Assembly: GCA_051294375.1 (NCBI GenBank)
Contig: JBJCIZ010000028.1
Coordinates: forward strand, 1,625,479 to 1,689,478
Length of the DNA stretch: 64,000 nt
Direction: 5' to 3'
DNA from: Paraspadella gotoi
Lineage: Eukaryota; Chaetognatha
Shown here: one piece after another, positions 1 to 20,998 of the stretch
Layout of the letters: the number at the start of each line of letters is the position of its first letter
Position numbering within the stretch: position 1 is the stretch's first letter
Position numbers and translations under genes: made by a program
Notes under the pieces: generated by a model
What the model was told of the DNA's origin: nothing
Database searches by the model: none
Seen by the model: the letters and a program-made list of their open reading frames with translations, nothing else

Positions 1-876
1 ATTCTAGCTACGCGAACCTGGACTTTAACTTTACGCCCTTAAGATGGGGCGACATGATTTTCTCACAAAAAATAAACAAAAGTCAAAAAGATGCCGGGAA
101 ATGACTGGAGATGGCGTCTCGTTGTGGCTTCAAGGATGTCTACTATTGTCCAGGTGGCGTTAGAGATGGCGTTAAACAACGATGGAGAAAAAGTGATGGG
201 TAATGATGATGGAGAAAAAGTGATGGGTAAAGATGATGGAGAAAAAGTAATGGGTAATGATGATGGAGAAAAAGTGATGGGTAAAGATGATGGAGAAAAG
301 TGATGGGTAAAGATGATGTAGTTTTCTTTTCGTCGTGAACGAATCTTTTTGTTTATTGTAGATTCAACCTTTTTTTCTTTCTGTTTGAAGTTTCTTTTCG
401 TTTAATTAAATTAATCTATTTGTTCCAAATTATTCGCGAGATCAAACCGAAGTTGAGCGCTATTTCTGAGAAATGCGGAGATTTAAATGAATAAATATTA
501 AATAAATAAATAATAAATATAAATGCGAAAATGAACAGAGATTTTTAATTTTTTGTTTATAGTTATATTTATTTTTAAGAATTAATTAAGTAAAAAGCTA
601 TTTACTTTTTCCTTTTACGCTTCGTTAAAAATGGGGAAAAAACGTGGAAAAATATATTCAGGGAATCTGGAAATGACAGCGTCGTCGTCGTCGTCGTCAT
701 CGTCGTCGTCGTCGTCATTGAAATCTTCGTCGTCATCGTCGTTGTTGTCATCATCGTCATCATCATTGTCGTCATCGCTGTTGCGCCGTTGTCATCATCA
801 TCATCCTCATTGTCGTCGTCATCATCATCGTCATCGTCATCATCATTGTCGTCGTCATCATCGTTGTCGTCGTCGT

Positions 877-1385
877 NNNNNNNNNNNNNNNNNNNNNNNN
901 NNNNNNNNNNNNNNNNNNNNNNNNNNNNNNNNNNNNNNNNNNNNNNNNNNNNNNNNNNNNNNNNNNNNNNNNNNNNNNNNNNNNNNNNNNNNNNNNNNNN
1001 NNNNNNNNNNNNNNNNNNNNNNNNNNNNNNNNNNNNNNNNNNNNNNNNNNNNNNNNNNNNNNNNNNNNNNNNNNNNNNNNNNNNNNNNNNNNNNNNNNNN
1101 NNNNNNNNNNNNNNNNNNNNNNNNNNNNNNNNNNCGTCGTCGTCGTCGTCGTCGCCGCTGAATCGATGTTCGCTTCTAAAGTTTTAATTTTCTTTCGCGT
1201 TTCACATTTGGGTGAATCTGTGATTGAACGTTTAAAAGGAGTGATACCGAAGACACANNNNNNNNNNNNNNNNNNNNNNNNNNNNNNNNNNNNNNNNNNN
1301 NNNNNNNNNNNNNNNNNNNNNNNNNNNNNNNNNNNNNNNNNNNNNNNNNNNNNNNNNNNNNNNNNNNNNNNNNNNNNNNNNNNNN
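877..1385. other. Assembly gaps (N) inside the palindrome
   Basis: Bases 877-1134 and 1258-1385 are N. The first lies inside a GTC-repeat tract and the second is followed directly by (CT)n, so both are typical failures in low-complexity DNA. Confidence 0.99.
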
Positions 1386-1421
<36 letters not shown>

Positions 1422-2811
1422 AATTTATTAAGTGAGAAAATCTTCTTGTTTTCTTAAATGAAAATTTGTTTATGGAGAGAGAGAGAGAGAGAGGAGAGAG
1501 AGAGGAGAGAGAGAGGAGAGGAGAGAGAGAGAATCAGAAACAAATTTTCATTTAAAGAAAACAAGAAGATTTTCTCACTTAATAATTGAAAGAGAGAGAG
1601 AGAGAGAGACGAAAGAGAGAGATGAGAGATGAGAGGAGAGAGAGAGAGTCGACAACAAATTCATCTAAGAAAACGTGAAGATTTCTCACTTAATAAATTG
1701 GAATAGGGAGAGAGAGAGAGAGAGAGAGGAAGAGAGAGAGAGGACAGAGAGAGACGAAGAGAGAGAGAGGACGAGGAGAGAGAGAGGAGCAGAGAGTGTC
1801 TTCGGTATCACTCCTTTTTAAACGTCTCAAATCACAGATTCACCAAAATGTGAAAACGCGGAAGGAAAATTAAAACTTTAGAGCGAACGATCTCGACTTC
1901 AGCGGCGACGACGACGACGACGACGTATGATGACGACGACCAATGAGCGTGAATGATGATGACAACAGCGCAACAGCGATGACGACCAATGACGATGACG
2001 GACGACGACGACGGATGATGACGACGACACATGAGGATGATGATGATTGACAACAGCGCGCAACCAGCGATGGGACGACAATGACGATGAACGACGACGC
2101 GACGATGATGACGACGACAGATGAGGATGATGATTGATTGACAAACAGGCGCAACAGCGATGACGACAATGACGATGACGACGACGACGACGATGATGAC
2201 GACGGACAGATGGAGGATTGATGATGATGACAACAGTCGCAAAACAGCCGATGACGACAAGGACGATGACGACGCATGACGACGAAGATGTCGACGACAG
2301 AATGCAAGATGAGGATGATGATGATGACCAAGCAGCGCGAACAGCAGAGACGACACATTGACGATGGATGACGACGACGACGACAACATGATGATGACGA
2401 CGACAATGATGATGACGATGACGATGATTGGATACGACGACGTATGAGGATGATTGATGTGCAACGGCGCACAGCGATTGACGACAATGATGAATGACGA
2501 CGACAACGATCGATACGACGACAAATTGATCGATGACCGATGTACGATGTAATGATGATTGACGACATATGAGGATGATGATGATGACAAGGCGCAAACA
2601 GCGATTGACGACAATGATGATGACGATTGATGACAACAACGGGACGGATGGACGACGAAGTATTTCACAATGACGACCGAGCGACGACACGAAGACGACG
2701 ACGCTGTCACTTCCAGATTTTATATTTTTCCACGTTTGTTGCCCCTTTTTTAACGAAAGCGTAAAAAGGAAACAAAGTAAATAGCTTTTTATTAATTAAT
2801 TCTTTTAAGAA

Positions 2812-3678
2812 AAAAGGGTCATTCAATTCAACTTTAAAATAGGCTAAAATGGGAGTACAAATTCAGAAAGCTGCAGCTCCTGGCGATTCCCGAAAATGAT
2901 ATTCACTTTTAAGCCTAGTTTGATGCATTCTACCCCATTTTATATTCGGTATTTAATTATAATATAAAATAAAAGAAACCTATTGTAAGAGTTGCAGGGT
3001 CAACGAAAAAAGGCCAATCCACCTGATAGTTGGTTTTTGATGATTTTTTATTACTGAATTAGAAAATGTATAGAGAGACATTATTTAAATTTTCAACTTG
3101 CTATCCCTTGAAAATTGAACACGTTTTTTTTAACTACCCTTGAATTCTTTTCTTAACTGAACGCGGTTATCACATAATGTCTCTCATTACATTTTTACAA
3201 ATGTTTAAGATTGGCTAATCAAAATTTTTAATTTCAAATATCTTATTGCAGCGTTTAGGGCTGCAAACTCTTCAAAATTCAGTGTAGATTCATTGTAGCT
3301 CGAATTTCTTTAACCATCTATATTAACTGAAGATTTTGTTCATGACTGGAAAAACCAAAACAGGCAGTTAACGAGATTATTGCTTAATTCTCCCTTCTAA
3401 ATAATCCCACTACCGTGTTTTAACTCTTAACCGAAGAATTTTAACACACAGCATTTGAACAAACCAAATCTTTAGAAAAATGTGCTTACCATTTAACTTT
3501 CACAATTTTGTTATTTAACCATTTAAAAAAATTATTTGAAAACGGAATGATTTACATATAAATAAGAACTGTTATTTTTTTTGTGATTAACTGAATGACT
3601 ATAATGGTATTTCTGAGCGTATATTAGCTCAACACATGCAATGATTACACGTATTGTTATGCGAGATGACCTTTCCTC
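2812..3678. repeat. Block present in only one palindrome arm
   Basis: The palindrome alignment is lost at about 2811 and regained at about 3679. The left arm has nothing corresponding between its bases ~570 and ~545. The block is AT-rich, has no long ORF, and is bordered by similar A-rich strings (CTTTTAAGAAAAA and CTCTTAAAAAAAA). It is either an insertion in one copy or sequence lost from the other. Confidence 0.6.
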
Positions 3679-4439
3679 TTAAAAAAAATATAATTATAAA
3701 ACAAAAAAATTAAAAATCTCTGCTTCATTCTTCGCATTATATTATTATTTATTATTAATATTTATTTCATTTAAATCTCCGCATTTCTCAGAAAAAGCGC
3801 TCAACTTCGGTGCTTTGATCTCGCGAATAAGTTTGGATTAAATTAAGATGAATTTAATGTGAACGAAAAGAAAGAAACTTCAAAACAGAAAAAAGGGTTT
3901 GAATCTACCAATAAACCAAAAAAGATTCGTTCACGAACGAAAAGGAAAACTACACATCTTTAGCCCATCACTTTTCTCCATCATCATTACCCATTACTTT
4001 TTCTGCCATCATCTGTTAGCCCATCACTTTTTCTCCACACATTACCCATTACTTTTTCTCCATCGTTGGCTTTTAACGCCAGCCTCTAACGCCACCTGGA
4101 CCAATTAGTAGACATCCTTGGAATCCACAACGAGGACGCCATCTTCCAGTCATTTCCCCGCCCATCTTTTTGACTTTTGTTTATTTTTTGTTGAGGAAAA
4201 TCATGTCGCCCCATCTTAAGGGCGTAAAGTTTAAAGTCCAGCGTTCGCGTAGCACGGAGAATATTTAGTAAGATGATTAAAAAATTAATCTTTTAAATCT
4301 ATATTGCAATAAGTACATCATTAAGAACATTTCTAGGTATAATAACTTATTGATTTAAACAAAACCTCATTCTATCCTTTTAAGCCTAATCGGAAACAAA
4401 AACCTAAGAAACAAATATTCAATGGAGATTGATAATTCC

Positions 4440-5560
4440 CCTCCTCCGCCGCTCTTCGGTCTACCTCTCGTCCCTCTCGCCTCTCCCTCTCGTCTCTCGG
4501 TCCTCATCTTCCCCCTCCTACCCATACTCTCTCTCTCTTTCCATCTCCTCCTTCTCCTCCTCTCCCTCTCTTTCCCCCTCCACCCCCTCTCCCTCTTTCC
4601 TCTCTCTCTCTCCCTCTCTCCCTCTCGTCTCCTCTCCTCCCCATCTCTCCCTCTTTCGCATCTCTCTCTTCTCCCCTCTCTCCCTCTCTTCCCCTCTCCC
4701 TCCTCCTCTTTCTCCTCTTCTCCATCCCCTTCTCCCTCTCCCTCTCTCCTCTCCCTCTCCCTCTCTTCCCACATCTCCCCTCTTCCCCCTCCTTTCTCCC
4801 TCTTTCCCTCCTCTCTCTCTCTCCTCTCTTTCCCCTCCTCCCATCTCTCCCTCGCATCCCCTTCCCTCTCTCTCTCCCCCTCCTCCCCTCGCGTTCTCTC
4901 CACTCTCTTTCCTCTCTCCTCTCTTCCCCTCCTCCCCCTCTCTCCTCTCTCTCTCTACCCTCTCTTCACCCCTCTCTCCCATCTTCTCTCCATCTTTGCT
5001 CTCTCCTCTCTCCCTTCCTCCTCCCCCTCTTTCATCGTTCCATCTCTCTCTCTCCCTCTCTCCCTCTTCCCCTCTCCTTCTCTCCCTCTTCCCTCCTCGG
5101 TCTCCCCGCTCCCCTCTCTCCCTCTCACCCCCTCCCTCTCACTCCTCTCCCTCTCTCTCTCTCTCTCCTCGTCTTCCCCCTCCTCTTCCCCTCCTCCTCG
5201 GCGGTCTCTCTCCCCTCTCCCTCTCTCCCCTCTCTCGCTCTCTTTCCCCGTCTCTCCCCCTTCTCAACGCATCCCTCTCCTCCTCTTCCCCCTCCCCTAC
5301 CTCTTCCTTTCTCTCCTCTCTCCTCATCTTCTCCTCTCTTCTCTATCCACCTGGGCCCCTTCCTCCCCTTCTCACCCCTCTCACTCTCTTCCTTTCTCCC
5401 CTCTTCCCCTCATCCCCTCCTTCCCCTCTTCCCCTGCTCTCCTCTCGCTCTCTCCCTCTCTTCTCCCCTCGTCCCCTCCTCTCCCTCTCCCCTACCCCTC
5501 TACTCTTCCTCTCCCTCTCTTCCCTTCCCCAGGACTCCTTCTCCTCGCATCGGATTCTCA
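4440..5560. repeat. Polypyrimidine tract, 1.1 kb
   Basis: Almost pure C/T on the plus strand: irregular CTCTCC and CCTCTT mixtures, not a simple microsatellite. All six-frame ORFs here (Ser/Leu/Pro on plus, Arg/Glu/Gly on minus) are composition artefacts. It may be intronic or 5' to the GC-rich block that follows. Confidence 0.85.
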
Positions 5561-5579
5561 TTTCTCTCGGTCGGTTTGA

Positions 5580-5793
5580 TTCTCCTCGACAAAATCACAA
5601 CTGCCGCTCGACGAAGGCGACGGCAAGGCGGCGGGAGGCGAGCGCGCGAGCCATGGGGCGGGCGGAAGGCGGCAGGGAGGAGGCGGGAGTGCGGGGAGCG
5701 CGCGGAGCCGGCGTAGCGCTTCTCTTCGGAAGTCGCCTGGCAGACCATAAACAGTCTCGTGGATTCAATTTGCTAGGAAAGAAGAGCGACTCT

Positions 5794-5824
<31 letters not shown>

Positions 5825-6000
5825 TCTCTTCGTCTTTCTTCTTCTCGTTTGTCCTACTTCATTTCATTGTATTGAAATTGTATGAAAACTGAACTATAAT
5901 TTTACTAACAGACGAATCGATGGTCACCGGCGGCATGCAGCCGACGCAGCCCGGACGCAGCCGACCGCAGCCGACACGATGGCAAAAACAAATGTAAGAA
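5580..6000 (+). other. GC-rich block and small exon-like segment
   Basis: 5585-5760 is GC- and CpG-rich and contains an ATG at 5653 in a favourable context (GAGCCATGG). The 49-residue reading has no recognisable domain. A second short segment (about 5911-5994) is flanked by an AG and by GTAAG, and is Pro/Gln/Arg-rich. They could be promoter or first-exon sequence for the FAM20-like fragments downstream, but nothing joins them securely. Confidence 0.25.
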
Positions 6001-6953
6001 AAATCACGAACAGAACGTAAAATTAAGTAAAGCTGTAATCACTTAATTAAAACTAGATCTAACGTTTGCAGCAAGACAATCCCTCCACCTTATCTCTCTC
6101 GTCTCTCTCCTCATCTCTCCATCTCTCTCTCTCTCTCTACTCTCTCTCTCTCTCATCTCTCCCTCCTCTTCTAAAGTCTGAATCCTTCAATTTTAAGTTC
6201 ACCATACAGTTTTATTTTTTATCGTATTTAAAATGTCAAGACATATATTTTACATGCTTTTTAAAGTTTTGGATTTCTTTTTACCACTCAGATCCCGCTG
6301 CCCTCGCTTTAGTTGGTTGATGCTCTTCAAGTCCTAACCTCGTCGAGCGCAGAAGGGCGAAACAAGTGGGAGAATCTCAAGAAAACAAAGCGAGCAACAG
6401 ACTTCGACTCTTAGCGAAGGTTTAAAAAATTCTTTTACAACGCTTAAGACTATTACATTTACAATTATGATTATGACAGTTGCGAAAATAATCTGTATCA
6501 GTAAATAATGATTGTAATGAAAATGATATGATATGATAATGATAAATGATATGATTGTTTTTGGTCAAAATTATTTAAACATTGTGAACTTTTTGGTGAT
6601 CGACCTAGTCCATGGTGATGGATCCTCAAATCTCTGTGTAAGACAAATTATGAAAACCGCTAACTTATTATTTGCAGAGGCAGCCAGAGCGCTCATTCTG
6701 GAGCAATCGAACATTAGCGCCTCCGACTGACAACGACGACGAACGCAAGCAACAAACGACGACGACATCACTTTTCAAGACATCGAATATAAAAGTCGCA
6801 AAATGGAAAGAAAACGGGAAAAACAAAGGGGTATTTTTGAGATAGTTTTGTTGTTTTTGGAAGTTTAAAAACCGGCAAGTCGGGGTCTTGCGCGGATTGA
6901 ACTCTAAAAGTTTCATTCGAGTCCATTTTATACTCTCTCTCTTCCTTCTCTCT

Positions 6954-7000
<47 letters not shown>

Positions 7001-7060
7001 ATCTCATCTCTTCTCTTCTCTCTCTCTCTCTCTCATACTCCTCTCTCTCTCTCTATTCAG

Positions 7061-9350
7061 ACGAGAAACGATTCTTCACTGCCAGTCTTGGAGGAGATAA
7101 TCCATAACAGACATCAATCAGTTACGAAGATGGTCATCGAGGTAAACATTTCAAACACTTAAAAAATATAGATAATATTGAGCGCTGCAGATATAATCTC
7201 TCGAATTTTTCCTTTATTTGTCTAAAAACTTCTATTTGTGAATCCGTACTGATGATCAAGACTAAAAGGCAGTTTGAATATTTGCCTTTTTATGTTCGTT
7301 CTATCTGAAAAAATGATTTCAATTAATCAATATTTTAGCACTAATATTACATCCTTGCACCATTAACCTTAGTAATCTCTAAACCAAATGGCATAAATTA
7401 TTAGATTGCTAATATCATAACCTAATCCAAAAACACTTTATTTTATAATTTATAAGCCTAACCCTAATCCCGAAACGAACGCCTCGTAGGACTCTCCCCT
7501 TTCCTAACCACGAAGCCTAACCTTTAAACTAAATTTTAAGTTGAAAATAGAGCGCTTTTGGAAAATGTGACCCAACTGACATGATTTCTTTTCCTTCATT
7601 CTCCAGTAGGAGGAGGATGCTTTCATACGTTGAGCGACTTACTCCGCGACCATCGGTCGACGCAACGGATCGTCAAGAGGCAGAGCTGAAGCGGAGGGAC
7701 GCAGCCTTAAACTTTATCATACTCATTCGCGGTGTCAGTTGAATCAATTTTTCCCAGACTTATCCAAATGCTTAAAACTTTAAACATTAACTAGTTAATT
7801 TAAGGTCAAGCGTATATTAAGCCAAAATATGCTTCATAGCAGGTAACAATTCTCGATTTCTTAAAAAGTCAGTTTTTAGTATTTTTTATACTAGTTGGGA
7901 CAATACAAATAGTACATTTATAACCTAATACTTTATGAAACACAGGGCGTAGAAAAAAGTATTATGATCACCGAATGTAAAGCCAAAGCGTTATGGAAGT
8001 GAATAAGATTAGATAGGGGAAAAAGTTTTGAATAACAGCTTTCGGGTTCCTGCTAGGTTAAATTTATCTTTGTAAGTGGGTTTAAAGGTTGTTTATTATT
8101 CAGTTCATTAATAGTTAATTTTGAAAATTGGTTGTCAAAGTTTTCATAAATTTTTATCATTCAATAGTTTCTTTTTACAGTTTTTTTCACAAATTTTTCA
8201 ATTACAATTTTTATTTATTATTTAAACAATTTTTTATATCGATGTGTACCAATTTCATATACGTATTTGGGACAACCCTCTCTTTCCTCTTCCTCAGTCT
8301 TAGTGTAGCAATGTAACGGTATTAGTTTCATCTCCTAACCTACCCATTTTTCAGGATCGATTCTATATCCCTGCTCTTCCCTTTTTCTATTCCTCCCCTT
8401 TAACCCGCGTTTTTAAAACCCCCTCCCGCTTAACGCCACCTCCCCTTAACCCCTTAATTCCCCTAACCCGCTGGTAATCCATTCCCCTTTCCCAGATGAC
8501 TGGCAAAGCGATCTTCAAACCGAATGAGATTTCCGGCTCGCACGAAACTTCATCCAGATCATTTTTACTTCGTCGACTTCGAACGCCATCATGCGGAGAT
8601 CGCCGCATTTCATCTCGATCGTCGCGTCTAGGGTTTCATCGGCGTCCGCCTGCGTGGGCGAGGGTTTTAACCTTACCTCGGGGTAATGATCTTTTCTTGG
8701 GTGAAAAAAGGGATTGCCTAGCGGGTGATAGATTTTCTAACCTGTACTCGGTTAAGTGATCTTTTTTGCGGCTGTGAAAGCGTTTGGCTTTATTTGGCAT
8801 AGGATTTTTTTCATCTGCTGTTGAGCGGTAATGATTTTCTAACCGGAAAAGTATTTAGAGTGATCATTAGACTTCCCTAGTATGATTACATATGCGCTTC
8901 TACATATGCATTTTATAAGTACCGGTAATTTCTACAAATATGTGAATAAATAGTTAATTGATACGATATATACCTGAACTTATGAGCATTTAAGATTAAG
9001 TAGGACAGACCAAGGGACCAACTGACCAGGACATCGACTGACTAACCGACCACACAACCAAAAATGGTACTTGTACTAAGTTGTGCACCGGCGTATCCAT
9101 GAATTTAGAGTACAAGTGCCAAAGCTGTTTAAGTTTAAAAAACTATACTTTAAAACGAAAGAATTATTTTAAAACGCTTTTAAATTTAATTAATCGTCAT
9201 TAATCTTCCTCAGATATAATGAGTCGGCAGAACGCTCGACTTCTCAATAACATTTTTCGTTTCTCCCGCCGGAAAATCTTTGCGTTCACCAGGAAAAATG
9301 CACTTATTTTACTGTGATACATCACCACGGCTGTGTGTGGAAAATACCAG
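7061..9350 (+). pseudogene. FAM20-family kinase, partial and frame-broken
   Basis: FAM20 proteins are secretory-pathway kinases that phosphorylate secreted proteins or glycosaminoglycan linker xylose. Exon c (8496-8682) reads KAIFKP, then in another frame [20 protein letters not shown], then in a third [12 protein letters not shown]. That order matches the FAM20 N-lobe block with its hallmark ERHNAE..FHLDR sequence. Exon b (7607-7731) contains LSDLLRDHRSTQRIV followed by GGTQ, the block just upstream in the family. Exon d (9214-9350) gives FFVSPA, then C..(x)n..KC and YC, matching the FFISPA/Cys segment that follows. Exon a (7061-7141) is less certain. Each exon has AG/GT borders but needs one-base frame changes. 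The C-terminal exons with the catalytic DRHHYE and D-N-G/R motifs are not found before the next gene at 12.2 kb. Either a decayed/truncated gene or a real gene damaged by assembly indels; the HHAE for HNAE change could be real. Family assignment is much surer than intactness. Confidence 0.65.
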
Positions 9351-9527
9351 GTGGGGAAGAAGAGAGAACGGAGAGGGGACGAAACAACGAGACCAAACGA
9401 GAGACAATGGAAAAGTTCACACTGGTAAAGGAGGAGAGTATTCTCATAGAGAGATAGCGACGACGGTGAACGAGGAGAGCGAGACAAAAATATAAATTAA
9501 AAAATGGAAAAAAATCCAGAGGAAAAA

Positions 9528-9735
9528 AAGGAGTGGTCTTTTTACATACAATTGAAACATATCTTTTGAAATATGTTTGACACATCTATTCGATAGGAAG
9601 CCAAGGTACTCTGGGAGTGAATAAAAAGAACGAGACTCTGAGAGAGTCTTGATTGAAAGGCTTGCAGGGACCTTCTATGTCATTATCTTGCCAAGAGTGA
9701 GCTGGAGGGCCTTAAACCACCAAAGCTGAGATATG
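9528..9735 (+). repeat. Dispersed repeat family A, copy 1
   Basis: Begins GGAGTGGTCTTTTTACATAC and contains TACTCTGGGAGTGAATAA and GGCCTTAAACCACCAAAGC. It shares these in order with the copy at 11153-11385. It is 3'-truncated compared with the other copies. Confidence 0.75.
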
Positions 9736-10050
9736 TCATCTCCCAAATCCTCCGCCCCCCGGGTGCTCTAGGGGCAGGGCCGGCAGGCAGGCTATTCCGA
9801 GGGGAGCGAGTAAAAGTGGTCAATTGGAGGGGGGCCGTCCCGCATTCTGGATGTGCCTCAGTGGGCGCGCCCCAGGGTGGGGTTCCCTTGGACCAACATC
9901 GTTTGGGCTGTCTGATTAGGGCGCCCCTAATGCTTTAGCCCCATGGGGATCGCAAAAAAAGTCGTGCCCACAGAGGGGTACCCACGTGTACAAAAAACGC
10001 TCGCCAGGGCGAGTTAGGGAGAGAGCCAAAGGTTTAGATGAGAAGGAAGG
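9736..10050. other. GC-rich segment of unknown nature
   Basis: About 300 bp unusually rich in G/C for this intergenic zone (CCCCCCGGGTGC, GGCGCGCCCC, GCGCCCCTAA). No long ORF, rRNA or tRNA fold was recognised. It directly follows the family A repeat, so it may belong to a longer repeat. Confidence 0.4.
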
Positions 10051-10347
10051 ATGATACTTGCTGATGCATGTGTATGGTATCTTGAGAATATGCTCTCCCT
10101 ATCGTGTTACTCTCTCTCTCTCTCTCTACTTCTCTCTGACTTTTGTTTTTCGCTCTCTCTCTTCTTTCTCTTTTTCTCTACGTTTTCTCATGTCTCTCGT
10201 TGCTTTTTTTGCGCTCTCTCTCTGTTATTTTTCTCATCTCTCGTAAATTTTGGTGTCTTGCGTTTCAGAACTTGTTTCATGTAACTGAAATTAAATAATA
10301 CATTGTGGTTGTTCAAATTTTTGTAATTGTTTAACTCCTCCTGGCGG

Positions 10348-10372
10348 NNNNNNNNNNNNNNNNNNNNNNNNN
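10348..10372. other. Assembly gap (25 N)
   Basis: Fixed-size 25-N gap. It is followed by (CT)n and then by the 50-bp sequence also found around the palindrome centre (1420-1473, 1540-1595, 1650-1705). Confidence 0.99.
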
Positions 10373-10405
<33 letters not shown>

Positions 10406-11152
10406 CCTTTCCAATTTAATAAGTGAGAAAATCTTCACGTTTTCTTAGATGAAAATTTGTTTCCCGATTTTCATTCTCGCAGAGAAAAACAATTTCTTGA
10501 TAGTATTTAAATAACTTAGTAATGTAGTAGTATAGTATAGTATAGTATCACATAATTGAACAATGAACATAATTGCGCTTTAAACTTTGGTTTAACTTGA
10601 CTATAAAAATACAATGTAGGAAAATGTTAACTAAAAAAAAAATCCAATGTCTTCAACGAAAGAGAATTCAATTAAATACAATATTACTTAACTCTCTTTA
10701 ATTAAATACAATATTACTTAACTCTCTTTAAAAGAAAATATAATTAAAAATGGGTTCGAGAGAACAAAATTGCAAAGAAGGAAAGAAAGGTGAGTAAAAA
10801 TGTATCGTTAAAAATAGAAGCGGTTTTTTTGTTTTCATTTTTTTTTTCTCTTTCTTGTTTTTTTTTTTCGCATTCTTGTCGTTGGTTTTCTCTGGCAGAA
10901 AGTGTTAATCTTTGAGAGGTTGTCGTCGTCGTCGTCGTCGTCGTCATTATCTTCGTCGTCGTCGTCGTCGTCGTCGTCATCTTCGTCGTCGTCATCTTCG
11001 TCGTCCACATGAAAAAGCAACGCATTCCGGAAGACAAAAGGAGAAATATTGCAATAGTTAATAACTAAAATCGCTTTTAATTAGTTATATCCTTCACCTC
11101 TTCAGGACTTTTAATTACATCTAAAGAGTATAGCTAACGAGAAGGTTATATA

Positions 11153-11385
11153 AGGGAGTGGTCTTTACATACAATTAAAACATTCTTTGAAATATTATGC
11201 CCGTTCCTTGATAGGGAAGCCAGTTACTCTGGGAGTGAATAAACGAGACTGTGATTGAAAGCTTTTCTTGTAAGAGTGAAGGAGGCCATAAACCACCAAA
11301 GCCTGTCAAAAGTCAGGGGCAAGATAGCTTATTTATTAAATGAATGGGTTATTTTTATATTGGTTGTACCAATTTTATCCATTTG
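11153..11385 (+). repeat. Dispersed repeat family A, copy 2
   Basis: The longest copy seen, about 235 bp. It runs from GGAGTGGTCTTTACATAC through ACCACCAAAGCCTGTC and GGGGCAAGATAGC to the end motif GGTTGTACCAAT. It aligns at the 5' end with 9528-9735 and at the 3' end with 19206-19330, 24225-24310, 35999-36190 and 40090-40225. Non-coding; a SINE-like or MITE-like family. Confidence 0.85.
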
Positions 11386-12236
11386 CGATCGGAATTCGTA
11401 TAATAATTTAAGAATTATTAATAATATAATATGAAGTTGAGACACTAATATTAAATATTAGTGTCTCAACTTCATCTCGATGATAAACGTGAAAACTAAA
11501 AAAATTATGAAAATCCCCTTAACATTAAAATCGTTAAAATTTACTTTACATTATTTAAAATCCAGTCTTATTATTTTTTTAAATTCTTTGGGTCTGTTTT
11601 TCAAAGGGGCGCCGTTTCTGTTCTTAATCCGTGAACCTAATTTCTAACCCTAAACCTAAGCGAATGCTTAACTCAATCCCTCGCCCTAAACGCTATCCTT
11701 AACCCATTTCCTTAACTCCAACCGAGTCTCTAACCCAATTCTCTACTTCAATCCCTTTAACCTAAGGAGGTAAGAACTAAGTAGGCAACCAAGAAGTAAA
11801 TAAACCTCGTCCAACATTGAAAAAAACAAAACAAACAAACAAACAAAAAAAAAGCAAACAAAAACAAAAGAAGAAGGTAATTCCAATGTCTTCTAGATAG
11901 GATTTCATTACGAAACAAAAGGCTGCGCTAGTAGTCGCTTACATTCCAGATTCTTTCCGTATCAGCGAGAATGACAAAAGAGCAACCGAATTTAAGCCGA
12001 AATTTTGGGTCATGTGATCGCTTTTGAAGGTGATCACGTGACTTATGTCACCTTAGTTTTATACCAAATACAAACTAAATTCTTGAAGTATTACTCACGG
12101 ACGGACAGATAGACAGACATACCAACCGACTGACGGACCGACCGACCGAAAAGTGACTTATTGAGTTGCTCCGCGTGTGCACACACAAAAATAAAAAAAA
12201 ATATAAAAAAAACCAAAAAAACAAAAGACAAGAAAA

Positions 12237-20998
<8,762 letters not shown>

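Larger units (their letters stand above)
1..4260. repeat. Large imperfect palindrome (inverted repeat)
   Basis: The first ~1.48 kb reappears as its reverse complement from about 1540 to 4260, with the centre near 1490-1540. Matching anchors: 9-60 with 4200-4255 (both contain CTTAAGATGGGGCGACATGA in one orientation), 620-680 with 2700-2765, 1155-1257 with 1800-1895, and 1405-1475 with 1535-1595. The arms differ by many small indels. The left arm carries two N gaps and the right arm carries an extra block of about 870 bp. Inside are GTC/ATC trinucleotide tracts, a GATGGAGAAAAAGTGATGG-like minisatellite and (GA)n. The left arm runs off the window. No real gene is visible; long Ser/Arg/Asp ORFs here come from the trinucleotide repeats. 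Confidence 0.9.

Noticed and set aside
631-2710. Long Ser/Arg/His/Asp ORFs on both strands
   Set aside because: They follow GTC/ATC trinucleotide repeats in the palindrome; all frames are equally open and no domain is present.
4367-5892. ORFs up to 487 residues rich in Ser/Leu/Pro or Arg/Glu/Gly
   Set aside because: Pure polypyrimidine composition keeps stops out of every frame; no sequence complexity.
9736-10050. snRNA or rRNA fragment
   Set aside because: GC-rich, but no recognisable U-snRNA or rRNA signature on either strand.
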